Below, piece after piece: positions 10,584 to 19,820 of a DNA stretch of 64,000 nucleotides. The stretch is taken from assembly GCA_018806915.1 (NCBI GenBank), contig JAGKQI010000043.1, forward strand, positions 1,054,001-1,118,000. Reading direction: 5' to 3'. The notes under the pieces were generated by a model. The model was not told the DNA's origin. It made no database searches and worked only from the letters and a program-made list of their open reading frames with translations. Origin of the DNA: Phytophthora colocasiae (taxonomy: Eukaryota > Oomycota > Peronosporomycetes > Peronosporales > Peronosporaceae). The translations under genes were made by a program, and so were the position numbers. Positions within the stretch are counted from its first letter, which is position 1. Each line of letters opens with the position of its first letter.

Positions 10584-12236
10584 TTACTTGGTGGAAGGCG
10601 AGGCTGCGGGGGAAGCGGCGGTGGCGCTAGATGGTGAGCCACCCGTCTTCTTCGACTCGGGCGAGGGCTTCTTGTCTTCGGGGGACGACTTCTTGGGCTT
10701 GTCTTCCTTCTTGTCGGGGGAAGTCTTCTTGGACTTGTCGTCCTTCTTGGTGGAGCGAGGCTTGTCTTCATCGGAGCCGTGGTAATCGCTGGACTTGTCG
10801 TCGTCGGGGCCGTCGCTGGTCTCCTTGTCTTCGTCTTCTTCTTCATCTTCTTGAGAAGGGTCCTCTTGTTCTTCGTCGGAGTCTTCTTCTTGGTCGGAGT
10901 CTTCGGCTGGGTAAGCTCCGTCGATGGGCGGGGACGGAGGAAGAATCGTGGGCGCTCCCGTGTCTTCGTCTTCGTAATCGGAGTCGTCGTCACCTTGATC
11001 GGAGAGCTTGAACGGCTTGTCGTCGAAGTCCACGGTGTGCGTGCCGTTCAGGACGCTTTTGGCCACGTCGATCTGGACGGGACGGAGGGTACGGTCGGAG
11101 AGGAGGCGCTTCCAGACGCCGCTGGACCGGTTGCCGACCCAACTTGCGGTCGGAGGAGATCCTCCGTTGACGTCAAGCACGATGCGAGCCAAGGCAACGT
11201 CGGAGAGGCGGAGATGGGGTCGGCGAGTGGGGTCCAGTGCTTGAGTCTGCTCGAGAAGATCAGGGACGGATGAGTAGCCGTCTTCGTCCACTGAGAGAGG
11301 GTCGAGGGCGCGGGCTACGGTACGCTCATAACGCGAGCGGTCACGGCGGAAGAGTGTTGCGAGGTCGGATTGAGCTGGAGCGGAGGAGTCGGACTGGGCC
11401 TTGGCGGCTGCAGCTGAGTGAGTGGCGGCCTTGCCCCCGTACCACATGAGCGTGTCGTGGGTGCCGTTCTCAAGACGGTCGAGGAAGTCGTAGTAGCCGA
11501 AGGTCTCGATGTTCTTGCTGATGAAACGAAGCCGAGCTTGAACGGCGGCGGATTTCTGTTTGCGCCGGGCGCCGGCCTTGTCGGTGGGCGCGTAGAGCGC
11601 GCAGTCGAAGAAGACGGAGCGGTGTCTCATCCAGAAACGGTAGTGCGAGAGGTAGAGGTCGGGATACTCGCTGGGGTCGTACCAGGCGCGTTGCTGGGAC
11701 CATGGATACGCGAGACGGAACGGAGCCTTGCCACGCTCGGTGGCCTCCGTGAGGATCTTGTTGATGTCGTTCTTGATGGGCTTGGGAATGTCGCGCGGCA
11801 ACTCAAACTTGTAGGCCAGTTTATTGGGCGCGGAGGACGGAGATGACGAGCTGCTGGTGCGTTGCTTCTTGGCAGGAGGGCTGGACTTGGAAGAGCCTCG
11901 GGTGGCTGGACGCTTGGACGAGGAGGACGGATTGAAGAGAGAATGTGGCGGAGGACTGCCTGAACGCATGGAGTCCGGAGCGGGTAGGAGCGTTACTACT
12001 TCACTAAGAACGGAAGGAACCGTCCCGTCAGCAGTAACAATGGAGAGAGCGAGGTTGTCGAGGGCTTCAAGGCCTGTGGAAGCGTCGTTGATGGCTAGGA
12101 GGGAACGGAACTGCGTGTAGAAGTCCACTTGGGCGGCGAGAGACTTGTCGGCGTCGCTGGACTTGGCCATGGTGTCCAGGCGGGCGCGGAGACGACCAAC
12201 GATGGCGTCCTTGTTTGATTCTGGGGATTTCGGCAT
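10584..12236 (-). CDS. 550-aa antisense ORF inside gypsy-A, function unknown
   Basis: An uninterrupted ATG-initiated frame runs opposite to gag-pol, between the pol stop and the 3' region. The N-terminal third is Ser/Pro-rich with a basic patch. The middle (about residues 150-400) is the most protein-like part, rich in Trp/Tyr/Arg (FRLAYPWSQQRAWYDPSEY, YRFWMRH). The C-terminal 130 residues are highly acidic, then Lys/Ser/Pro-rich. I recognise no domain. Some plant Tat-lineage gypsy elements also carry an antisense ORF in this place, so a retroelement accessory protein is the best guess. Base composition matches the surrounding element, so it belongs to gypsy-A and is not a captured host gene that landed later. 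Confidence 0.65.
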   Translation of the reverse strand: MPKSPESNKDAIVGRLRARLDTMAKSSDADKSLAAQVDFYTQFRSLLAINDASTGLEALDNLALSIVTADGTVPSVLSEVVTLLPAPDSMRSGSPPPHSLFNPSSSSKRPATRGSSKSSPPAKKQRTSSSSSPSSAPNKLAYKFELPRDIPKPIKNDINKILTEATERGKAPFRLAYPWSQQRAWYDPSEYPDLYLSHYRFWMRHRSVFFDCALYAPTDKAGARRKQKSAAVQARLRFISKNIETFGYYDFLDRLENGTHDTLMWYGGKAATHSAAAAKAQSDSSAPAQSDLATLFRRDRSRYERTVARALDPLSVDEDGYSSVPDLLEQTQALDPTRRPHLRLSDVALARIVLDVNGGSPPTASWVGNRSSGVWKRLLSDRTLRPVQIDVAKSVLNGTHTVDFDDKPFKLSDQGDDDSDYEDEDTGAPTILPPSPPIDGAYPAEDSDQEEDSDEEQEDPSQEDEEEDEDKETSDGPDDDKSSDYHGSDEDKPRSTKKDDKSKKTSPDKKEDKPKKSSPEDKKPSPESKKTGGSPSSATAASPAASPSTK

Positions 12237-12386
12237 GGTGGCGGGGGTAACTTTGGAGACTGGAGGCGAATGCGGGACTGACGAGTGAGACGCCTGATGC
12301 CCTGCCTCTGTGATTGATGTCGCGAGACTGCGGTTAATACGCCAGTTGGGGACCAGGAAATTTAGAGGAAAGAACCGGATCTGACA

Positions 12387-13010
12387 GTTGAGTGATGTGG
12401 GACACGGTACACATCTAATGGAGATTGTTGACCACGGACTAGCGGGACGGAGAAGCTATATGGAACTGCTAAGCACTTTGCAATTGGTGCTGGCATGGAG
12501 AACGACTCGGCTGAGGAAGTTATGCAATGGTGTCTATGGATGGTACGCTCGTCTACTCTGCTGGCGTGGCACCTCGTTCGCTACCACTGGTTAGGATTGC
12601 TGTGGGCGCTCGGGGGTGTGCTCCTCTGGTTGATTACCAAGCCCCTTTGGAACATAGTGGCGCCGTTGGGATGGACGGCTTTCTGTTTCTCGTCTCTTCT
12701 CGTACAAGTGGGCCGATATCGCCAAGGAAAGCATCAAGAGCTACCGTCGGGTTGTTAGTCGGAGCGTGCTTCTTCACAACTCTCCGTCCGAGCGTCGGTG
12801 GAAGATGTACGAAGCATTGTGGCTGGCACCATTGACTATACTGGAAGTTAGAGATGAACATCTACACGGCCTGGGACGCCTGCTGTACAAGTGGTTGGAG
12901 GCTTTCCATGCCCTGTGGTGCGTGTTCGTACCGGACGTCTTGGAACCGTCGGAGGTCGGAGATTTTTTGGTACTACTCTGTCCCGGAAATGTTGCACGAA
13001 AGTGCTTTTC
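12387..13010 (+). pseudogene. Gypsy-A membrane-protein reading region, first part
   Basis: Sense-strand frames after the antisense ORF encode strongly hydrophobic, Trp/Leu-rich segments. The frame at 12495-12758 contains WLGLLWALGGVLLWLI and a second segment, and a following frame from 12766 holds more Trp/Leu-rich helices. At least one frame change is needed to join them. The companion piece, at 23177-23808 on the minus strand, continues the same theme. I read the two as remains of one env-position multi-pass membrane ORF. No similarity to a named envelope protein is claimed. Confidence 0.45.
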
Positions 13011-13595
13011 CTAACTTTGATTCGCTGAAACGCGCAATCAGTGCGTTTAATTGGCAGAAATGAATAGGGCGCACCCTGTGCATTTCAACGGTGTGCGCAG
13101 CTCGCCGTGAGCCGCAAAATTGACCGCGAATCAGCTAATTTAGTGGCGATCTGGGGTCTTATCTGCTGGTGCGAGAGATGCACATTAAAGATTTCGCCCA
13201 CCCCACCCCATCGTCTCCCATGCCACAAAAGAACCGAGCGAAGAGGACTGCAGCCGCGTGGTTTCCGCCGTCTTGAGTCTCTCCGTCGGGGGAGCCCGCT
13301 CAAGCACTGGTGTGCAGGGTATTGGGAGCTTCCGCCAGCTACTATAAACGCCCCGTTCCAGAGCTTGCTGACGACAATGAATCAGTGCATTGAGGAGAAA
13401 GGTGGGGACGACTTCAAACCTGTTCACATGGGAAACGTTCACCTGGAGAAGGAGGGAAGACATCCCCTGAGCACCGAAGCTCAAGTAGAGCTGCTGAGGT
13501 CCTGTCTCTATCACAGGGATTTGTAGGTATAGTAAAAGCAAGTATAATTGTGGTGTAAAGCCGAACCGTGTAACTTTTTCGGGACAGAGTAGTAT
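13011..13595. other. Unassigned block at an inversion joint
   Basis: About 585 bp unlike gypsy-A in composition, ending exactly where the Copia LTR remainder begins at 13596. No coding feature is convincing. In the inversion model it would originally have joined position 23821, as the far end of the block that carries the tyrosine-recombinase element. Confidence 0.5.
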
Positions 13596-13771
13596 TGGAT
13601 ATGATAAGCCAATCCGAAAAGGTTCAGGCACATGCTCTTAATGTCACTTCATGCCACAACTTAAGAGCTACATTTGCTGGGTGATGTAAGGAAAGAGAGG
13701 ACGCGTGGCAATTTGACCCGCAGGCAAGGTCTCCTCACTTCTGAACTGACAGCCAAAAACCAAAGTTAACA
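13596..13771 (+). repeat. Copia 3' LTR, last 176 bp
   Basis: This is the inverted copy of 40670-40845. It ends in GTTAACA and is followed at once by CAAAC (13772-13776). CAAAC also borders the intact Copia LTR at 40862-40866 (reading GTTTG on the plus strand). The missing first 16 bp of this LTR are at 32976-32991; 16 + 176 equals the 192-bp length of the other LTR. Confidence 0.9.
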
Positions 13772-15108
13772 CAAACACAAGAAGAATGTGCTGGTGTATC
13801 GTCGGTCGACCAAAGTGGACCAGGGTTACTGCCTCTTGTATCTTGGATATCAAGAGGGTACAGTTGTGTTTTTCACGGTGCAGAGATGCTCACCTGAGTG
13901 TGCCGTGGCCATTTACTCAGAGCTCGATAAACGTTCCAACGTCTGGCTATTGCTGGATGGACTTGAGTATGAAAGTATTCCACCTGGGCTGATCACGTTC
14001 AGAATGCTGGCGACATCGCAGCAAGCGGAGCTGAAGCTAAGATGGGATGAGGAAGCGTATCGCTGTCTATTACCGTGTTGGAAGAAGCAGGACCTCTTCA
14101 AATTGGGAAGAGTAGTGTACAACTTCGAAGAGAAGAACATGGAAGACCGATTTTACATCTCTGGTGGATCCGTTCGGATATTTGCAAAAGAGACGGCAAA
14201 CTTTCTCAAGGACATGCAGATAATGGTTTCTACTGTCTGCACGCAGGTGAAAAGCCTATTGGCTCTCTATCCTCGGAATGTCGATTCTGGGAGCTATCAC
14301 GTTGATAAGTTGCGCCGCACGTACGTACGTCAAGAACACGCAAGACCTCGAGAATTATCTGTTCTGTTCCAATTGGGAGAAAGTCATCGATTCGAAGTAT
14401 GCAGTTCTCTTGCTCTCACAGGAACTTCGGTTGGAAGAGCTTCTTCGTTGTCTTCGCTGGGCTCAAGGAGCTGGTCATGACGCTCTTGCTGGCACCGTTT
14501 TTGAGATTTGTTTTCATCGCTTGGCCGTCGATAATGACTTGATCCTGCACGTATCGGAATACGATCCACTCAAGCGCAGTAAAGAACGGCAGGTAGTGGA
14601 CATGGTTCAGTTGGACTTGAAGGAAGGGGAAGCTTTCTGCTCTGAAACTGCAACATGGTATGGCTTTGAGGAGAAGGAGCTGAAGGAGTGGAGAGACGAG
14701 GATTCGTTGTCGTATTGGTATCCCTACTGTGACGATTTCCCGAATATTGATGGCATTGTGAAGCTCAAGCCTTCTTCCTCCAACAAGAAGCGTCGAGTGG
14801 CTTTCATTCATCAAGCGGTTGGACAGCAACACACTGTCGATGAGAAGCAGTTGAAGCCACTGATCAAGATTTTCACTGCGAAAGGTTTTGAGTCACCGAT
14901 CTACATTGTTGTCTGTCCTGATCTCGACTCGTGCAACAAGATCGTTGTAAAGGGTGTGGGTGGGGCGTGCCAAGTCTTTGCGGGTTACTTTGATATATCC
15001 CCTCTTGAATACCGAAGCGATGGTTGGCGCTACAGCGCGACTCACAAAGAAGAAAAGCCGAGTGAGACCTATGAGCTCCCGCCAAGTAAGCGATCGCGTT
15101 TACACTAG
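13772..15108 (+). pseudogene. Crinkler pseudogene CRN-1, 3' part
   Basis: Codes for the NTPase and C-terminal region of a CRN protein. It is strongly similar to residues from about 236 onward of the intact CRN at 15795-17921 (YRRSTK, then LLLDG Walker B, then FYISGGSVRIFAK, then YWYPYCDDFPNIDGIVKL). It begins directly after the Copia LTR, so the 5' part is elsewhere (40862-40990). A 4-bp microduplication (cgta repeats near 14318-14332) shifts the frame; the second frame then runs to the stop at 15106-15108. The same lesion is present in the inverted copy at 20049-21253. Confidence 0.85.
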
Positions 15109-15339
15109 GAACATCTAGTTAACCTAGTAATTATGTTACCTTGTGTCGAGGGCCTCGACTCGAGGCTAATGCAAGATCTAGTTCAATTTCTCGAGGCAAT
15201 CAGCTTCTTTCGCTAGGTCCATTAGGGTCCTTCGCCAATTTCCGAGGGCTGTCGAACGCAACCGACATCGCCACCATTTCCGCTGCGAACGCTGCGTTCG
15301 AACCTGTCTTATCATCCCACGGTAGTCGGTGCCGAGGCA
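13905..15339. repeat. Inverted repeat arm A (about 1.43 kb)
   Basis: Matches 19818-21253 in reverse complement. From about 14115 to 15339 the arms are almost identical and include about 230 bp beyond the CRN stop, so the duplication is segmental and not only coding. The spacer of about 4.5 kb holds the intact CRN gene and the ABCC pseudogene. A hairpin-capable gcctcga/tcgaggc pair lies in the non-coding tail near 15150-15165. Confidence 0.85.
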
Positions 15340-15344
15340 CGACG

Positions 15345-15480
15345 AATACCAACAGACGTCAAGTGCGTCATATAGCGGCGATGCGGCTCAAATTTTCTCT
15401 CGGTCTTCGCGTAAACCTTAATCTCGGTAAAGTCTTTATCCACAACCACGCACTGCAGCTAAGCCAGCCTCCCACCTTGC
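15345..15480 (-). pseudogene. Possible MULE transposase scrap
   Basis: The minus strand reads VVVDKDFTEIKV, close to the VVIDKDFTEWKV catalytic-Asp segment of the MULE transposase at about 25990-26030. Stops surround it. It abuts the end of inverted-repeat arm A. Confidence 0.35.
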
Positions 15481-15762
15481 GTCGGAATCATCATTCTCGG
15501 TTCCATCGCTGCAGGCTTCTTTCGAGTTTCCTCGACGCAGCCAGTTACCCTCAAAAGACGAGGCCCTTCGAAGTGAGAGCTCTGGGTCTCGTATTCATTT
15601 AACCGTACGATGTCAGCAACGTTCCGAGAACATTTGTTTTGTTGTCGAGTAAAATATCGACATCCCCTTTGAGTCTACTGTAGTGAATCACTACTAAGTA
15701 AATGTAGTGGTGATCAAGCTGATTTGCGTCAATACGATTCGAAATTCTCCCCTCCCTTATTC

Positions 15763-15777
15763 AGTCATTTCAGAATC
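15763..15777 (+). promoter_or_regulatory. Possible oomycete initiator motif before CRN
   Basis: The stretch agtcatttcagaatc, 18 bp before the ATG, resembles the oomycete initiator core (TCATT followed by a CA/WTTT-like flanking element) usually found close to start codons. This is a motif resemblance only. Confidence 0.35.
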
Positions 15778-15794
15778 CACCGCCTTCAGGAAAG

Positions 15795-17921
15795 ATGGTG
15801 AATCTATGCTGCGTCATCGTTGGTGAAGCGGAAGAAGTATTTGATGTGGACATCGATGCGGATGCGTCTGTAACCAAGTTGAAAGAAGCCATCAAGGAGG
15901 TGAATGACGATGTGAAGTTTTCATCTCATAAGCTAAAACTCTTCCTGGCGAAGAAGAACGGCGCGTGGCTGAAAAACGACGATTCTCTGGATTCTCTGGA
16001 TGCGGTGCTTCTGAGTGGGGATGTTACTCCGTATAAAAACATGCGTGGGAATTGGAAGCTAAATGATTCCGAGCTCTTCGGGACTGGAATCATACCCACA
16101 AAGAAAGTGGTCCACGTGCTGGTGGTGATTCCACCCCAAGCTCCACCTCAAGGACTCGCTTTAGCTCCCGCAGTACAAATCCCAAAATTTAACCCCTTGA
16201 AAAACTGGAAGCAGTACCTGGCAGAGTGTTCGTTGGATGAATGGAAAGCTGGTAAAGTTCGTAAGATTCCTTTGATCTGGCAGATTATGGAGTCCTGTGG
16301 CGGATGCACGGCGAAGAAGAAAATCTTCTGGCGAGAGGAGGAGAAGCAAGTAGCGTCGATCCTTTTGAGACGATGGTTCCGAGAGTCTTCAGGTAGTTCC
16401 TCCTACGACAAATGTGTCCTTGTGGGGTCTCCTGGAATTGGCAAGTCGACGCTGTTGATTGTGATGGCGTTCTTCCTCGCTCTCAAACACAAGAAGAATG
16501 TGCTGGTGTATCGTCGGTCGACCAAAATGGACCAGGGTTACTGCCTCTTGTATCTTGGATATCAAGAGGGTAAAGTTGTGTTTTTCACGGTGCAGATATG
16601 CTCACCTGAGTGTGCCGTGGCCATTTACTTAGAGCTCAAAAAACGCTCCGACGTGTGGCTTTTGCTGGATGGATTTTTGTATGAAAGTATTCCACCTCAG
16701 CTGATCGCGTTCAGGATGCTGGCGACATCGCAGCAAGCGGTGATAAAGATAAGATGGGATGAGGAAGCGTATCGCTGTCTACTACCGTGCTGGAAGAAAC
16801 AAGACCTCTTCAAATTGGGAAAGAAAGTGTACAAATTTCAAACGGAAGACATGGAAGACCGATTTTACATCTCTGGTGGATCCGTTCGGATATTTGTGAA
16901 AGGCCACCTGGACGAAATGAGGAATATTATTTCTGTAGCATGTACTAAAGCGGAGGATGCACTGCTTCTTTTTTCGGACTGCGGGAATATTCAAACTGGC
17001 AATAACCAAGTTGATCTATTGCGCCAAACATTCGTCAAGAACACTCAAGATCCCGTCAATTATCTTTATACTTCGAACTGGGAACAACGTGTCGATTCGC
17101 ACTTTGGTGCTAGGTTGATATCGAAAACCCTTCGGTCAGAGCCTCTTCTTCGCTTCTTTCACTGGGCACGTGCTGCTGGTCATGGCTCTCTGGCTGGTGC
17201 AGTGTTTGAGACTTTTCTGCATCGCTTGGCTACCGACAACAGTATGGTTATTCACGTCTCGGAATATGTGATTAAGTCAAGGAAAAATAAGAAGAGTGCA
17301 CGATCAACAAAAACACTTAAAAAACGATATGAGGACACGGAGATTTTGAAACTGAAGCGAGGTCGCGCTTTTGCCTCTAGTGCATCTCCAACAAAGAAGA
17401 AAATGGAGACCCTCCCCGAAGATTTACAAACAGACCTGGAAAATTGGAGAGATAACGACAAAATGTCGTATTGGTATCCGTTGTGCGACAATTTCCCGAA
17501 TATTGACAGCATCGTGAAACTGGAGAGTTGTTTTATTGGGGCGAATGTTGTCGCTTTTCTCCAAATGACGATCGCAGAAGAGCACAAGATTGATGGCAAG
17601 CAACTGGCTCTACTGAACGATGTCTTTGGTGATAATCCAGCTATTTACATTGCTCTTTGCCCAAACCGAAAGTCGTTTGAAACCTTAAATTTGGCGACAC
17701 AAAAGAAACTGGCTGAAGCAAAAAAGGCGTGCCGAGTTTTCGCAGGTTACTATGAGGAAGCTCCCCCTCAACATCAAGGTGGTAATCCTCCAAACGGTGG
17801 TGACAAAGACGAACTGCTGGCAAGTACTAGTGCACAACTTGTGCAGACTTTATCCAGCGGTCACAAGGATAAACGACGAAAGAACGATTCAAGACCATCA
17901 AAGAGACAGCGTACAAAATAA
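15795..17921 (+). CDS. Crinkler (CRN) effector-family protein, 708 aa, intact
   Basis: Uninterrupted ATG-to-TAA frame. Residues 1-53 form the ubiquitin-like CRN head with LKLFLAK at 47-53, the family's translocation-associated motif. A WL segment and the HVLVVIP junction (107-113) follow, where CRN heads recombine with different bodies. The body has Walker A GSPGIGKST (211-219) and a Walker B-like DVWLLLD (286-292). A C-terminal region with NFPNIDSIV and AFLQMT (about 565-595) resembles the restriction-endonuclease-like domain reported for NTPase-bearing CRN/RHS proteins. The last 20 residues are Lys/Arg-rich, a likely nuclear localisation signal. No strong signal peptide is visible, as in many CRNs. 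It lies between two inverted CRN pseudogene copies and is the only intact CRN here. Role in host cells is inferred from the family. Confidence 0.9.
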   Translation: MVNLCCVIVGEAEEVFDVDIDADASVTKLKEAIKEVNDDVKFSSHKLKLFLAKKNGAWLKNDDSLDSLDAVLLSGDVTPYKNMRGNWKLNDSELFGTGIIPTKKVVHVLVVIPPQAPPQGLALAPAVQIPKFNPLKNWKQYLAECSLDEWKAGKVRKIPLIWQIMESCGGCTAKKKIFWREEEKQVASILLRRWFRESSGSSSYDKCVLVGSPGIGKSTLLIVMAFFLALKHKKNVLVYRRSTKMDQGYCLLYLGYQEGKVVFFTVQICSPECAVAIYLELKKRSDVWLLLDGFLYESIPPQLIAFRMLATSQQAVIKIRWDEEAYRCLLPCWKKQDLFKLGKKVYKFQTEDMEDRFYISGGSVRIFVKGHLDEMRNIISVACTKAEDALLLFSDCGNIQTGNNQVDLLRQTFVKNTQDPVNYLYTSNWEQRVDSHFGARLISKTLRSEPLLRFFHWARAAGHGSLAGAVFETFLHRLATDNSMVIHVSEYVIKSRKNKKSARSTKTLKKRYEDTEILKLKRGRAFASSASPTKKKMETLPEDLQTDLENWRDNDKMSYWYPLCDNFPNIDSIVKLESCFIGANVVAFLQMTIAEEHKIDGKQLALLNDVFGDNPAIYIALCPNRKSFETLNLATQKKLAEAKKACRVFAGYYEEAPPQHQGGNPPNGGDKDELLASTSAQLVQTLSSGHKDKRRKNDSRPSKRQRTK

Positions 17922-18002
17922 CAATACACCCGAACGGCCTTTTCGATTGAAATTGGAATCAATTTATCGGGTGGACAGAAATTCGAGTGAGTTTGAACTT
18001 TG

Positions 18003-19590
18003 ACGATGGCCACCGCTGGTCTCCGTGCTGCTCGAGACCTTTCCGACTTCTAGCACCGCTACGGTTCTTTGATACCAAGCCTATCGGTCGAATTCTGAAT
18101 CGGTTCGGAGGAGACATGACGCCGGTGGAAACGGATATCCTTTTCGCGACAAAAAGTCTATTGGTGTCGTTCTTCTTCACCTTTTGACAGTTAGCCACTA
18201 CGATGTACATTGTGAAGATTTTCGTTCTCTTCATCGTCCCGCTCGCGTATCTCTACGTCAAGTTCGCCAATATTTACTTCATGCCGTCTCGAGAGATCTC
18301 TCGGTTGTTGAAAGTGTCTTCTCCTCCCGTTCTCAGCCACATCTCACAGGCAGAAGAAGCGTGGCTAAGCGTTCGGGGTTGGGTGCGTTAAACAGTCGCT
18401 GAAAACTTTTCACGCAACGACGTGAACGCTCGCTCTTGATTTTTTGTGACTTTGTGGTCTCGACGTGGTTCCAACTTCGCATGGAGCTCATTGGCTGCGA
18501 CGTTGTCATAGCAGTGGTGTCCTGTTTGGTCTACCTTCACCAGGGATAGGAAAAAATAAATTGGCAAGGATTTTTAGGATATTATATCATTGCCGTTTTG
18601 AAAGCAGTGTTTCTGCTGACCCAGTTTTGTATGGCAAGATCTAGTGAGTGTGCAATACTGTATTGCAATCTCCGGAGCCCATGCAATCGGGCACTGCACA
18701 AAGATACAGCAATTTCAAATGCTTTGTTGCTTCAAGTATGAGTTCAACATCGTACTAAACAAGATCGCAAAGAGCGCTGTTCTTATCAAAAAACCGTCGC
18801 TCGTTTTAAGGAGTGATCGGGTATAGAGTCTCCTAGTTGTGCACCCGTGTTCTAGTCCTCATTTCCACATTCTCATCCTTCCGCCGCCGCCTCTGTTTGA
18901 CAGCATCCCGTGCTCATCGGCTTTCCAGTAACCATCGACCTGTTTCCTCTATTCAACACTATGGCACTCAACAAAAACAAGTTGCGTCGCGGAGACGTTC
19001 CCCCTGTCGTCAAGTACTTCTTCGAGATCTCATGACGGACCGCAGGAACAGGATGTCTCCACTCCTTTTTGAGGCTGTTATGTTTCTGAAAGTGAATAGA
19101 GACTTCTGGGACTCCAGACTCGTTGCTAAGGCTATCAGAGCTTCGCATGCAACGACCTCGCGCGAGGTTGTGTAGCCCCAAGTAAGTACCGACGTAATGT
19201 AGATAGCCGTTTTGTATTGCGACTCACAACGCAATCGGAAATTGCAATATTTGAGGTTAGTGCAGTTGGGTATTGGTACTGGACTCATGACCACAGTTTG
19301 GCATTTTGCAAGCAGTTTTTTGTCGGCGGAAAGACCAATTTATTTTTTCCTATCCCTGACCTTCACGACTATCTTTCCCCCGGACAAGTTAGGGTTGCAT
19401 TTACCTACGCTTTGAGTGTCGACAGACTCACCATCTCAATCTCTAGTCACTCCCGCCCGGAGAGGCCCAGTACTGGAACCATTTTCCTTCCTAGATGTCG
19501 TCTTCAGCGCCAAGGAGAATGGAATGCCAGTGCTCAAAGGACTATCTTTCAGCATCCGCAACAACGAAAGACGGTCGGATCCTCATTGAA
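18003..19590 (+). pseudogene. ABCC-type (MRP) ABC transporter fragment, interrupted by hAT
   Basis: Plus-strand pieces spell the second membrane domain and the start of the following nucleotide-binding domain of an MRP-family ABC transporter. The order is FFDTKPIGRILNRFGGD (about 18070-18115), then a segment with KFANIYFMPSREISRLLKV, then TWFQLRMELIG, then after the hAT insertion LSPGQ and FTYALSVD, and finally NGMPVLKGLSFSIRNNE (about 19510-19570). Several stops and frame shifts are present, so it is a pseudogene. At about 19590 it breaks and continues on the opposite strand with a later part of the same protein. Confidence 0.8.
18541..19358 (+). mobile_element. hAT element H1 (818 bp) in the ABCC pseudogene
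   Basis: Perfect 24-bp terminal inverted repeats (18541-18564 and 19335-19358), starting CAGGGATAGG. The 8-bp target duplication accttcac is on both sides (18533-18540 and 19359-19366). Inside, the plus strand at about 18925-19172 retains a hAT dimerisation (hATC) fragment with RMSPLLFEAVMFLK. The full transposase is absent, so the element is non-autonomous. Removing it restores phase in the ABCC reading at this point. Confidence 0.93.
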
Positions 19591-19596
19591 CAACGC

Positions 19597-19820
19597 GACC
19601 GTCACTCAGTACCATCACCCGATCCGAGTCCAGCACTGTGTTCAACCGATGCGCGACATGTTGATCATCCGCTGCAGCTTCTTCTCCATCGCGTGGTCAA
19701 TGGACGCCATGGCCTTCATCAACTGATCCTCTAACGCCTGCACCTGCGTCTTCATGCCCACTTTCTCCAGAGCGTTTCAGATTTCACCGTCCGAGAACTC
19801 GTCGAACGGGTCCATGTTGC
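19597..19820 (-). pseudogene. ABCC transporter second nucleotide-binding domain, inverted fragment
   Basis: The minus strand reads MDPFDEFSDGEI, then NALEKVGMKTQVQALEDQL, then MASIDHAMEKKLQRMIN, then (after a frame change) LDSDRVMVLSDGRVV. These are the conserved linker, the post-Walker B segment (SIDHA) and the end of ABCC domain 2. The signature and Walker B core are deleted. It directly faces the plus-strand ABCC piece ending near 19590, so part of this gene was flipped, and it abuts arm B of the CRN inverted repeat at 19818. Confidence 0.75.

Larger units (their letters stand above)
1374..13010 (+). mobile_element. Ty3/gypsy retrotransposon gypsy-A, 5' portion
   Basis: Order: 5' LTR, primer-binding site, gag, pol (protease, RT, RNase H, integrase), an antisense 550-aa ORF and a hydrophobic reading region. 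The element stops near 13010 without a 3' LTR. The missing 3' end (rest of the membrane reading region, polypurine stretch, LTR) is at 22601 to about 23820 in the opposite orientation. Joined, the element would be about 12.8 kb, large for a gypsy element. It was inserted into a mariner-like element. The exact break near 13010 is judged only from the change in base composition and codon style. Confidence 0.85.
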
